A stretch of DNA of 11,848 bases from NCBI GenBank assembly GCA_030689285.1, contig JAUYJM010000072.1:1-11848 (forward strand). The letters run 5' to 3'. This document shows positions 6,127 to 11,747 of this stretch, piece by piece (position 1 is the stretch's first letter; each line of letters begins with the position of its first letter). The stretch comes from a bacterium (GTDB lineage: Bacteria; Patescibacteriota; Minisyncoccia; Phycocordibacterales; GCA-002787175). The notes below the pieces were generated by a model. That model saw only the letters and a program-made list of their open reading frames with translations, was not told the origin of the DNA and ran no database searches. A program made the position numbers and the translations under genes.

Positions 6127-6621
6127 TTAGTTCACCTCGCCTTTTCTCTTTCCACTGCCACAAAGCGGGGAGCGGGGAGCGGGGAGTAAAGGGCCGTTCC
6201 TTTTCCTTTCCTCATCCAGAGATAAGGAATACACTACGGCAAGAGCAGACACCCAGACTCCTCGACGAAGCAAGGCCTCCTGATTTTCTCTTATAAACAC
6301 TCCTCCTGGGATTGTGGTGGTCTTGCATGCCTTTTGGAACTCTCTGCAAAAATGGGAAGTGAAAATCCCCACGTCACTGATCAATGTCCTAAGTGATTTC
6401 GCGCCTGTGGCAAATGCAGGGCAAGCTACGCAGATTTTCCAGTCGATACCTTCATCTTCCAACGTCTTCACGCCGAGACAGACCTCATCCACGACCTTCC
6501 TCTTCACCTCTTCGGTATACATTTCCCCGGTCTCTGTTAGATATCGGGCTGGAACCGGAATGTCCCCTTTGCACAGATTCATAAGATGAACTCTCAACCG
6601 CACTATATTTATATTTTTCAT
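6127..6621 (-). CDS. Hypothetical protein, 164 aa, own transcription unit
   Basis: I do not recognise this protein. It has seven Cys (residues 17, 48, 64, 67, 92, 99 and 154), including a CVAC pair at 64-67 and CREFQKAC at 92-99 that could bind metal or form bonds. The middle segment has mixed charge and is probably folded; there is no signal peptide. The tail from about residue 141 is basic and low in complexity, partly because it crosses a three-fold heptamer repeat. The start at 6621 was chosen over an ATG 48 nt further upstream because GGAGAGG (6629-6635 on the plus map) lies 7 nt before it, a good Shine-Dalgarno site, unusual here. With its own promoter and terminator it behaves as an independent cassette. 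It could be an orphan or recently acquired gene. Confidence 0.65.
   Translation of the reverse strand: MKNINIVRLRVHLMNLCKGDIPVPARYLTETGEMYTEEVKRKVVDEVCLGVKTLEDEGIDWKICVACPAFATGAKSLRTLISDVGIFTSHFCREFQKACKTTTIPGGVFIRENQEALLRRGVWVSALAVVYSLSLDEERKRNGPLLPAPRSPLCGSGKRKGEVN
6165..6185. repeat. Heptanucleotide tandem repeat, GCGGGGA x3
   Basis: Three perfect copies of GCGGGGA lie at 6165-6171, 6172-6178 and 6179-6185, inside the 3' end of the 164-aa minus-strand gene. A gain or loss of one unit would shift the reading frame of that gene's last 13 codons or so. Confidence 0.85.
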
Positions 6622-6641
6622 TGGAAATCCTCTCCAGAAAT

Positions 6642-6669
6642 ATGGTACAGTCGTCCAGATAAAAGTCAA
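6642..6669 (-). promoter_or_regulatory. Candidate promoter of the 164-aa gene
   Basis: On the minus strand, TTGACT (6669-6664) is 16 bp from TACCAT (6647-6642). Transcription would start near 6635, just at the edge of the Shine-Dalgarno site GGAGAGG. The -10 is only a 4/6 match, so the exact start is uncertain. Confidence 0.45.
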
Positions 6670-6776
6670 GGAGGAGTTGTAGAGTGCCGCTCCTTCTGCG
6701 CCACGCTCATAATTTATCTCGGTGTTCGTGGCGGATACGACTTTCCATATGCAAGTAGCTCCCCAAAGGGCTCAGG

Positions 6777-6801
6777 AAAAAAGTGGCGGCCACGGTTTTT
6801 T
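6777..6801 (-). terminator. Terminator of the DUF817 gene, possibly bidirectional
   Basis: GTGG-CGG-CCAC (6783-6793) is extended by AAAAAA (6777-6782) against TTTTTT (6796-6801), with GG bulged. Read on the minus strand the hairpin ends in six T. A second hairpin with ends GAATGC (6812-6817) and GCATTC (6832-6837) lies between it and the stop codon. The A/T flanks on both sides allow function in both directions. Confidence 0.7.
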
Positions 6802-6844
6802 CTCTTATGACGAATGCGAGCAAGCCCTTGAGCATTCATCAAAA

Positions 6845-7651
6845 TCAGCCGTTTTTCAGCCTGTCTCGGTAGATAATTGAAACGAGAGCGAAACTTAAAA
6901 TAAGGAGCAGAAACCACGAGCCGATTTTGTGAAATGTGACAAGATGCCAATACTCCGCTTGATTCGGATATAGCCAAACACGGGTAAAAGTGCCGATATT
7001 TTCGGCAATCCATACGAATAGGGAGGTGAGAAATACGGTCAAGAGAAACGGCATACGGCGCACCTTTTGGTAAACTTGGAAATGAACTTCTGTTCTAAAA
7101 AAGAGGACGAGCGCATACGCAAACAAAAAGTACCGTATGTCGTAAAAAAAATGATGAGTGAAAAAGTTTAAGTATATAAGCGGAGCAAGAATCCATAAAT
7201 GGCAATACGGCGGAAAGTTCTCGTATGAAAGCTTTAGAGAAGTGAAAGCCCGCGAAATGTAGTTGCCGACTGCCGAATATAGAAAGCCGGAAAACAGAGG
7301 CACGGTTCCAATCGTAAAAAGCGCGCTTCCGGCGGCCGGGTAAATCCATGAGCCGACCGCGGGATGAGTTTTAAACAACTCCATTCCCGTCGCCAGTACG
7401 TGGAAAACGATTATGACGGAAAATTCTTTCAGCCGCTCAAAACGAAACGCAAGCGCGCATATCTGAAAGCCGATTGCCGCGAGAAAGATAAAATCGTATC
7501 GGCCAACAAACGGCACGGCAACAATTTCAGTCAAAAGAAATACGAAGAGCAGAAACACGCCGAAATAGCTTGCGCGCAAATTGGCTATGAAAAAATACCC
7601 AAACTCAGTGAAAAAGTTTTTCATATCTGCGAATATATTACCATAAGTCAC
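6845..7651 (-). CDS. DUF817 family integral membrane protein (YoaT-like)
   Basis: This 268-residue polytopic membrane protein has about seven to eight hydrophobic segments. It matches the DUF817 family, which includes Bacillus subtilis YoaT. The family's conserved stretches are visible: MELFKTHPAVGSWIYP (90-105) in the middle, and IAENIGTFTRVWLYPNQ (215-231) then FHKIGSWFLLLILSFALVS (240-258) near the C-terminus. Function of the family is unknown. GTG 7651 was taken as the start because a -35/-10 pair would begin transcription right there; ATG 7624 is the alternative and begins just before the first hydrophobic region. It is divergent from the ArsR gene; the operator of that gene lies about 80 nt upstream, so shared control is possible but not shown. 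It ends in its own terminator. Confidence 0.88.
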   Translation of the reverse strand: MTYGNIFADMKNFFTEFGYFFIANLRASYFGVFLLFVFLLTEIVAVPFVGRYDFIFLAAIGFQICALAFRFERLKEFSVIIVFHVLATGMELFKTHPAVGSWIYPAAGSALFTIGTVPLFSGFLYSAVGNYISRAFTSLKLSYENFPPYCHLWILAPLIYLNFFTHHFFYDIRYFLFAYALVLFFRTEVHFQVYQKVRRMPFLLTVFLTSLFVWIAENIGTFTRVWLYPNQAEYWHLVTFHKIGSWFLLLILSFALVSIIYRDRLKNG

Positions 7652-7657
7652 AAATCA

Positions 7658-7686
7658 TTTATCTCCAATGAACCCCGGAATTTCAA
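7658..7686 (-). promoter_or_regulatory. Candidate promoter of the DUF817 gene
   Basis: On the minus strand TTGAAA (7686-7681) and GATAAA (7663-7658) are 17 bp apart. The transcript would start near 7651, which is the GTG start of the gene, implying leaderless translation. Confidence 0.5.
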
Positions 7687-7726
7687 GGGAATTCTCGGGT
7701 TGGTTAGTCGTTTCCACACTCCCTCT

Positions 7727-7754
7727 ATTGTCTAATTCGTGCGAATGGTAGAAT
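7727..7754 (+). promoter_or_regulatory. arsR promoter with palindromic operator
   Basis: TTGTCT (7728-7733) and TAGAAT (7749-7754), 15 bp apart, place the transcript start at 7761, the ATG of the ArsR gene. Between them lies the palindrome ATTCG-TG-CGAAT (7735-7746), well placed for a repressor that blocks polymerase. The 20-nt block 7727-7746 is repeated exactly at 8032-8051 after the gene, which supports a specific binding site. Autoregulation by the ArsR protein is the simplest reading. Confidence 0.65.
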
Positions 7755-7760
7755 AAGGAA

Positions 7761-8021
7761 ATGAAGGAATACGAAAAAGTCCTAAAGGCGCTCGCAAATA
7801 AAAGACGCTTGCAGATTGTCAAGTTTTTGAAGGAGAAGAAGGAAGCAAATGTTGGCGCTATCGCCAGCCACATAAAGCTTTCCTTCAGGGCAACCTCCAA
7901 GCATCTCGCTATTCTTTCCGGCGCCGATCTTGTGGAAAAAGAACAGCGCAGTTTGGCGTGCTTTTATTCGCTCGCGCCCAATCTCCCCAAAATTGCCCGG
8001 CCCATAATTTCCATTGTCTAG
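7761..8021 (+). CDS. ArsR/SmtB family winged-helix repressor
   Basis: This 86-residue protein is a minimal ArsR-type regulator. KVLKALANKRRLQIVKFLKE (6-25) is the typical first helices, ANVGAIASHIKLSFRATSKHLAIL (29-52) is the recognition helix-turn-helix, and LVEKEQRSLACFYSLA (57-72) is the beta wing. Only one Cys is present and the ELCVCDL metal site of arsenic sensors is absent, so it probably senses something else or acts through a partner. The operator-like palindrome in its own promoter suggests autoregulation, and the divergent DUF817 membrane protein is the most likely additional target. ATG 7761 coincides with the predicted transcript start; there is no Shine-Dalgarno site. The ligand is unknown. 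Confidence 0.9.
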   Translation: MKEYEKVLKALANKRRLQIVKFLKEKKEANVGAIASHIKLSFRATSKHLAILSGADLVEKEQRSLACFYSLAPNLPKIARPIISIV

Positions 8022-8031
8022 CTTTTCTCTC

Positions 8032-8061
8032 ATTGTCTAATTCGTGCGAATAGGCGAATAG
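8032..8061. repeat. Second copy of the arsR operator block
   Basis: ATTGTCTAATTCGTGCGAAT at 8032-8051 is identical to 7727-7746, so the ArsR gene is bracketed by direct repeats 305 bp apart. It continues into a tandem duplication GCGAATAG at 8046-8053 and 8054-8061. A shorter match, ATTGTCTAG, overlaps the arsR stop codon at 8013-8021. No gene starts downstream on the plus strand, so this is either a promoter for a small RNA, a second operator, or the scar of a duplication. Confidence 0.75.
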
Positions 8062-8145
8062 TTGAGAATTTAATCAAGAGCTTAGGAAGCCATCTATTTA
8101 CTGTTTATTTTTTCAATGTATCGCGGCGTAAGCGTTGGTTTCTCC

Positions 8146-8177
8146 AAAAAAAGCGACAGGGGTTGATTCCTGTCGCT
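8146..8177 (-). terminator. Rho-independent terminator of the 118-aa minus-strand gene
   Basis: AGCGACAGG (8152-8160) pairs with CCTGTCGCT (8169-8177), a 9-bp perfect stem with an 8-nt loop. On the minus strand it is followed by seven T (8152-8146). It lies 22 nt after the stop codon of the minus-strand gene. Confidence 0.9.
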
Positions 8178-8199
8178 CGTACGGTGGTATTGTGCGGGA

Positions 8200-8556
8200 T
8201 TAATCTTCCGCAGGTTTTTTGGGCTTGCTCACAAAAATTGCGAGAAATTCCTCTACGCACGCAATGCCCTCTGTCACCAAACCAGGACGGGAGCTGTCTC
8301 CTGTGTCCTGGAAACTGTCTTCTACCTGCTGCTGCAGTTTGAATATAACTGCATAGGCAATGAGTGTCAGCTTTGATTTACCACCGTGCGCCTCCCGAAA
8401 ATCCGCTTCGGCAGGGTCCTCAAAGATCCTTCTTTTCGATTTCAGTGCTTTCAGCTTTTCAAGAAGGGCCACGCAATAGCTGTAGCAGAAACCGTTCATC
8501 ACAACTTGCGCGTTGATTTGAAGGCATTGGGGTGACTGTATCTCGTATTTTTTCAT
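8200..8556 (-). CDS. Hypothetical protein, 118 aa, own transcription unit
   Basis: I do not recognise this protein. It is soluble and largely helical by eye, with four Cys (11, 24, 28, 100), a likely long helix at about 26-43 (YCVALLEKLKALKSKRR), a second at about 61-82 (KSKLTLIAYAVIFKLQQQVEDS) and a Lys-rich C-terminus. The start is well fixed: AGGAG (8562-8566 on the plus map) is 5 nt before the ATG, the clearest Shine-Dalgarno site in the window. A near-consensus promoter overlaps the mnmA start region and a strong terminator follows, so it is a complete single-gene unit. Its style matches the 164-aa minus-strand gene and differs from the SD-less neighbours, which hints at a separate origin or high expression. 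Confidence 0.8.
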   Translation of the reverse strand: MKKYEIQSPQCLQINAQVVMNGFCYSYCVALLEKLKALKSKRRIFEDPAEADFREAHGGKSKLTLIAYAVIFKLQQQVEDSFQDTGDSSRPGLVTEGIACVEEFLAIFVSKPKKPAED

Positions 8557-8611
8557 TGATTCTCCTGTGTTGATTTTTGGTTTCTGCCCTCTTTGAGAGA
8601 GCGAAGAATTT

Positions 8612-8640
8612 TTGCAAAAATAGCACGCATAGGTTATTAT
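8612..8640 (+). promoter_or_regulatory. Candidate promoter of mnmA
   Basis: TTGCAA (8612-8617) and TATTAT (8635-8640) are 17 bp apart. The transcript would begin at 8647-8648, which coincides with the second in-frame ATG of mnmA and would make the mRNA leaderless. Its elements interleave with those of the minus-strand promoter at 8617-8645. Confidence 0.55.
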
Positions 8641-8645
8641 GTCAA
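8617..8645 (-). promoter_or_regulatory. Strong promoter of the 118-aa gene
   Basis: On the minus strand a perfect TTGACA (8645-8640) is 17 bp from TATTTT (8622-8617), which is preceded by TGC as an extended -10. Transcription would start near 8610, leaving a leader of about 54 nt with a small hairpin (GCTCTCT/AGAGGGC) and the Shine-Dalgarno site. It overlaps the divergent mnmA promoter almost completely. Confidence 0.8.
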
Positions 8646-9775
8646 CTATGAGAAAGAGAAAAGTTTTTGTCGGATTGTCGGGCGGAGTGGATTCGTCTGT
8701 TTCAGCGGCGCTTTTAAAAGAGTCTGGCTACGACGTTACCGGTGTTTTTATAAAGGTCTGGCAACCTGACTGGATGAAATGCACGATGACGGAAGATCGT
8801 AAAGACGCGATGCGAGTTTGCGCTCATCTTGAAATCCCGTTTTTTGAATTTAATGCCGAAAAGATTTACAAAAAAAACGTGGTGGACTATATGGTTGACG
8901 AGTATGGCAAGGGCAGAACGCCGAATCCCGATGTTATGTGCAACGCTTATGTAAAGTTCGGTGCGTTTTATGAATGGGCAATGAAGCATGGGGCGGATTA
9001 TATTGCTACAGGACACTATGCGCGAAGCGTGAAACGTGAAGCGCGTAACGCAAAAAAATCGGATTCCGACGCTACACGCTACACGCTACACGCTGGCTTA
9101 GATGCTTCCAAAGACCAGAGCTATTTTCTATGGCAAATTAAAAAAGAACAATTGCCCCATATCATGTTTCCGGTGGGTAATATGGAGAAAACCGAGGTAA
9201 GGAAACTTGCAAAAAAATTTGGCCTGCCCACAGCCCAAAAAAAAGACAGTCAAGGGCTTTGCTTCATAGGCAAAGTGGATATGAAAGAGTTTCTCGGCCA
9301 CTACGCGAAAGCAGAGCCCGGAAAGGTTTTAAACGAAATAAGCGAAGAGATAGGAACCCACGACGGAGCTATTTTTTTCACTTTGGGACAAAGGCATGGG
9401 TTTAAAATAAACACAGGTAAAGCGGAAACAAAACACGCTGATGACAGCTCCCGAATGTACGTCGTGTCAAAGAACATGAAGAAAAACACCATTACCGTTT
9501 CATCACGGACAAACGCGCCTAAAGGTGAAATCTCAAACGCGGACAAGCAAGAAGTTTTTCTTTCTTCAGTAAATTGGCTGGGTGAGCCGCCACGAAACAA
9601 TCAAAGGGTAAACGTTTGCACTCGCTACCGCTCCGTTTTAGAAAACGCGCGGCTTGTTAGAAAAAAAGGCAAATTTTCGGTGACTTTTGAAAAATTGCCG
9701 AAAACTATTACTCCGGGCCAGTCAGCAGTCTTTTACGAAGGAAGCATACTGCTCGGAGGCGGGATAATTGAATAA
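8639..9775 (+). CDS. mnmA: tRNA-specific 2-thiouridylase MnmA
   Basis: MnmA puts sulfur on C2 of the wobble uridine of Lys, Glu and Gln tRNAs, using ATP and a persulfide relayed from a cysteine desulfurase. The 378-residue protein has the PP-loop SGGVDSS (14-20) for ATP, KGRTPNPDVMCN (91-102) with the catalytic Cys101, ATGHYAR (123-129), KDQSYFLWQ (158-166), KKDSQGLCFIG (201-211) with the second active Cys208, FTLGQRHG (247-254) and TPGQSAVFYEG (358-368) at the end. Compared with E. coli MnmA it has about 11 extra residues after GHYAR, coded by a palindromic repeat. ATG 8648 is an alternative start favoured by the promoter position. No Shine-Dalgarno site. Confidence 0.97.
   Translation: MSTMRKRKVFVGLSGGVDSSVSAALLKESGYDVTGVFIKVWQPDWMKCTMTEDRKDAMRVCAHLEIPFFEFNAEKIYKKNVVDYMVDEYGKGRTPNPDVMCNAYVKFGAFYEWAMKHGADYIATGHYARSVKREARNAKKSDSDATRYTLHAGLDASKDQSYFLWQIKKEQLPHIMFPVGNMEKTEVRKLAKKFGLPTAQKKDSQGLCFIGKVDMKEFLGHYAKAEPGKVLNEISEEIGTHDGAIFFTLGQRHGFKINTGKAETKHADDSSRMYVVSKNMKKNTITVSSRTNAPKGEISNADKQEVFLSSVNWLGEPPRNNQRVNVCTRYRSVLENARLVRKKGKFSVTFEKLPKTITPGQSAVFYEGSILLGGGIIE
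9027..9093. repeat. In-frame palindromic repeat inside mnmA
   Basis: The left arm 9027-9051 (GCGTGAAACGTGAAGCGCGT...) is an imperfect inverse of the right arm 9071-9093, which is built from the heptamer ACGCTAC in three perfect tandem copies (9069-9089). A TCGGA/TCCGA pair lies between the arms. It codes for residues about 131-151 of MnmA, in the surface loop after GHYAR where the E. coli enzyme is shorter. The reading frame is kept. Confidence 0.75.
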
Positions 9776-9787
9776 CCAAAAACCCCC

Positions 9788-9816
9788 TTTACTTTACTGT
9801 TTTTCGTACTTATAAT
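9788..9816 (+). promoter_or_regulatory. Promoter of the DUF7282/nuclease/alkyltransferase operon
   Basis: TTTACT (9788-9793) and TATAAT (9811-9816) are 17 bp apart. Transcription would start near 9823, giving a leader of about 30 nt without a Shine-Dalgarno site. Confidence 0.6.
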
Positions 9817-9853
9817 ACCCGTATTATCAATAAACTGCATAAATCATTACAAT

Positions 9854-10438
9854 ATGGATCCCAATAAAATAAACCAGAATAGCAAGACAAACTGGGTTAT
9901 AGCGGTGATAGTGGCTTTTCTTTTAGGTCTTGGCCTCGGGGCACTGCTCTGGGCTGGAGACAGGAACTCCGAGATTACGGATTTGACGACAGAGAGAGAA
10001 AGTGACAATTCTAATGTTCCAGACACAAACAGCCAAAACACAACGTCCAATGAAACGGGAGGACTTGATGTCTTGATTGAAGGCGGAAGCGTGTCAATGC
10101 CGGATGAAGACGGCGTCCTAAATAGGATTATAGGCGTAAGCAATCAGACTTTCGGAACAAGTGTTATGGTTGACAGTGTACTGTTGCAGGCGCCCGGCTG
10201 GGTAACCGTAAGGGAAGACTCAAACGGCACGCCGGGAAATATTTTGGGAGCAAGGTGGCTGCCGGCCGGAAGCTTCACCGATGTTGAAGTTAAGCTTCTG
10301 CGTGGCACTGAATCGGGCAACAAGTATTACGTGGTTATTTATACGGATAACGGCAATAAAATTTTTGAGCACAAGGTTGATACGTTGTTGTTGAACAGTG
10401 ATAAGCAAATCGTAGGCGCTACGTTTCTAGCTCTATAA
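9854..10438 (+). CDS. Membrane-anchored extracytoplasmic protein with DUF7282-like domain
   Basis: This 194-residue protein has a short cytoplasmic start, one membrane anchor at about residues 14-34 (VIAVIVAFLLGLGLGALLW), a Ser/Thr/Asn-rich linker (about 40-68) and a beta-rich C-terminal domain. The stretch VTVREDSNGTPGNILGARWL (117-136) and then the KYYVVIYTDNGNKIFE segment (157-172) resembles the DUF7282 domain found in archaeal and Candidate Phyla Radiation surface proteins. The domain is thus predicted to face outside the membrane. Its function is not known. It is the first gene of a three-gene set, 7 nt before the nuclease-like gene, although a surface protein and a DNA enzyme need not share a job. 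The start ATG 9854 precedes the anchor directly. The domain name is from memory. Confidence 0.8.
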   Translation: MDPNKINQNSKTNWVIAVIVAFLLGLGLGALLWAGDRNSEITDLTTERESDNSNVPDTNSQNTTSNETGGLDVLIEGGSVSMPDEDGVLNRIIGVSNQTFGTSVMVDSVLLQAPGWVTVREDSNGTPGNILGARWLPAGSFTDVEVKLLRGTESGNKYYVVIYTDNGNKIFEHKVDTLLLNSDKQIVGATFLAL

Positions 10439-10445
10439 TCCGCAA

Positions 10446-11294
10446 ATGTCCTCCGCCATAATCATAAAAAAAGCTGATGGCGCAGACGAGACTTTTCAGT
10501 CTGAAAAACTGGTCAGTTCTCTTTTGCGCTCGGGCGCCGACAAGCAAAGCGCAGAAAAGGTTCTTTTTGAATTGGAACCTGAACTGAAAAGCGGTATGAC
10601 GACTGAAGAGATATACAGAAAGGCCTTTGATACGCTCAAAAGAATGAGACGCGAGGTGGCCGCGAGGTATACCTTGAAAAGAGCGTTGACAGAACTCGGA
10701 CCATCGGGGTATCCATTTGAAAAATTTGTGGCCAAAGTCTTTGAAGCCGAAGGTTTCAAAACGCAAACAGGAATTGTTCTTGAGGGAGCATGCGCTTCCC
10801 ACGAAGTGGATATGGTTGCGTGGAATGGAGAAAAAACCCTGTTTGCTGAAATGAAATTTCACAACCACCATTCCTATAAGACCGACCTGAAAGTGGCGCT
10901 GTACGTAAAAGCAAGGATGGATGACTTAAAGGCCGCTTCCGCGAAAATGGCAGGGCAAGGGCAGAGTGAAATAGAAGAGGGTTGGCTCATCACAAATACG
11001 AAATTCTCCAGAACCGCCATTGACTACGCAAAGTGCGCGGGGCTCAGTCTCCTTGGCTGGAGCTATCCAAAAGAAAATAATTTGAGAAATCTCGTAGACA
11101 AGGCGGGCATCCATCCTATTACGGTATTGACCACCCTTGATAAACGAGAAAAACAAGAATTACTGCGCCGGAATGTCGTACTTTGCAGTGAAATCAAGAA
11201 CAATGCGTCTCTCCTTAGCGAGAGCGGCGTCGCGAAGGGTAAAATAGATGATGTCCAGGAAGAGGCCGCGCTTGTATGCGGGGTAAATGTCTGA
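10446..11294 (+). CDS. ATP-cone domain fused to a PD-(D/E)XK nuclease-like domain
   Basis: This 282-residue protein joins two known modules. Residues about 4-85 form an ATP-cone (IIIKKADGADETFQSEKLVSSL...TTEEIYRKAFDTLKR), the nucleotide-sensing regulatory domain of ribonucleotide reductases and NrdR. Residues about 88-205 look like an Mrr-type restriction-endonuclease fold: a GYPFEKFVAKVFEAEGF helix, then HEVDMVA with Asp122 and LFAEMKFH with Glu135 and Lys137, the D...ExK catalytic pattern. The C-terminal 70 residues may hold a helix-hairpin-helix-like DNA contact. The likely role is a nucleotide-gated DNA nuclease in repair or defence; this is inferred. It starts 7 nt after the DUF7282-like gene, with TATAAT (10434-10439) exactly 6 nt before the ATG, so a second internal leaderless start is possible. 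A methyltransferase-like repair gene follows. Confidence 0.85.
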   Translation: MSSAIIIKKADGADETFQSEKLVSSLLRSGADKQSAEKVLFELEPELKSGMTTEEIYRKAFDTLKRMRREVAARYTLKRALTELGPSGYPFEKFVAKVFEAEGFKTQTGIVLEGACASHEVDMVAWNGEKTLFAEMKFHNHHSYKTDLKVALYVKARMDDLKAASAKMAGQGQSEIEEGWLITNTKFSRTAIDYAKCAGLSLLGWSYPKENNLRNLVDKAGIHPITVLTTLDKREKQELLRRNVVLCSEIKNNASLLSESGVAKGKIDDVQEEAALVCGVNV

Positions 11295-11306
11295 TTCTGA
11301 ATAAAA

Positions 11307-11573
11307 ATGAGTTCCTCCTTTGCGAAAAAAGTGCTTGAGATTGTTCGAAAAATCCCAAAAGGAGCAACTTTGTCGTACAAACAGACCGCGTTGCTCTCGG
11401 GCAATCCAAATGCCTTTAGGGCTGTGGGCAATATTTTAAAAAGAAACTACAATCCCGAAATTCCATGCCACAGAGTGATAAAATCGGACGGAAAACCGGG
11501 AGGTTACAATCGTGGCGCAAAACTGAAAAAGAAAAAGCTGGCGGAAGAACAAGCTATTCAAACGCTTCGTTAA
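11307..11573 (+). CDS. One-domain O6-alkylguanine-DNA alkyltransferase (MGMT family)
   Basis: This 88-residue protein is just the DNA-binding/catalytic domain of the Ogt/MGMT family, which moves alkyl groups from O6 of guanine to a cysteine in a suicide reaction. PCHRV (53-57) holds the acceptor Cys54; alkyltransferase-like ATL proteins have Trp there, so this one keeps the residue needed for repair. RAVG (38-41) supplies the arginine finger and GGYNRG (65-70) the substrate-pocket loop. The N-terminal domain of full-length enzymes is absent, as in other short bacterial members. It lies 12 nt after the nuclease-like gene and is probably co-transcribed. No Shine-Dalgarno site is seen. It is catalytic by motif but might act mainly as a damage flag. 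Confidence 0.92.
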   Translation: MSSSFAKKVLEIVRKIPKGATLSYKQTALLSGNPNAFRAVGNILKRNYNPEIPCHRVIKSDGKPGGYNRGAKLKKKKLAEEQAIQTLR

Positions 11574-11644
11574 CTAAATTTTCCGCCTTAGAGCATATCT
11601 CCAATCTCATCGCCACAAAAGGGTCATAAATATGGCTCATCCGT

Positions 11645-11747
11645 TAAAATGGCAAAATTTCTGTCAAAAACCTTCGCTTCAGTCTCTATGAACCTCGGTT
11701 CATTTCGACTTAGAGCTCGCTTTTTGTCTGGAAATTTTGCCATTTTA
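11645..11747. repeat. 103-bp intergenic inverted repeat
   Basis: The left end TAAAATGGCAAAATTTC (11645-11661) is the exact inverse of GAAATTTTGCCATTTTA (11731-11747), and TGTCAAAAA next to it faces TTTTTGTC. The apex is a small palindrome ATGAACC-TC-GGTTCAT (11688-11703). It lies in the 275-bp gene-free tail of the window. No target duplication is seen. It differs in sequence from the 161-bp element, so it is a separate repeat family. Confidence 0.8.

Noticed and set aside
6667..6711. 14-codon minus-strand frame (MSVAQKERHSTTPP) upstream of the 164-aa gene
   Set aside because: Its stop overlaps the -35 box of the promoter and only a weak GAGA precedes it; too little evidence.
7364..7735. Plus-strand open frame of 123 codons opposite the DUF817 gene
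   Set aside because: The minus strand reads as a conserved membrane family here; the plus reading is a Lys-rich antisense shadow.
9069..9094. Heptamer array in mnmA read as a CRISPR-like array
   Set aside because: Units are 7 nt, directly adjacent without spacers, and lie inside a coding region.
10419..10871. Minus-strand open frame of 150 codons opposite the nuclease-like gene
   Set aside because: The plus strand carries recognisable ATP-cone and nuclease motifs over the same bases.
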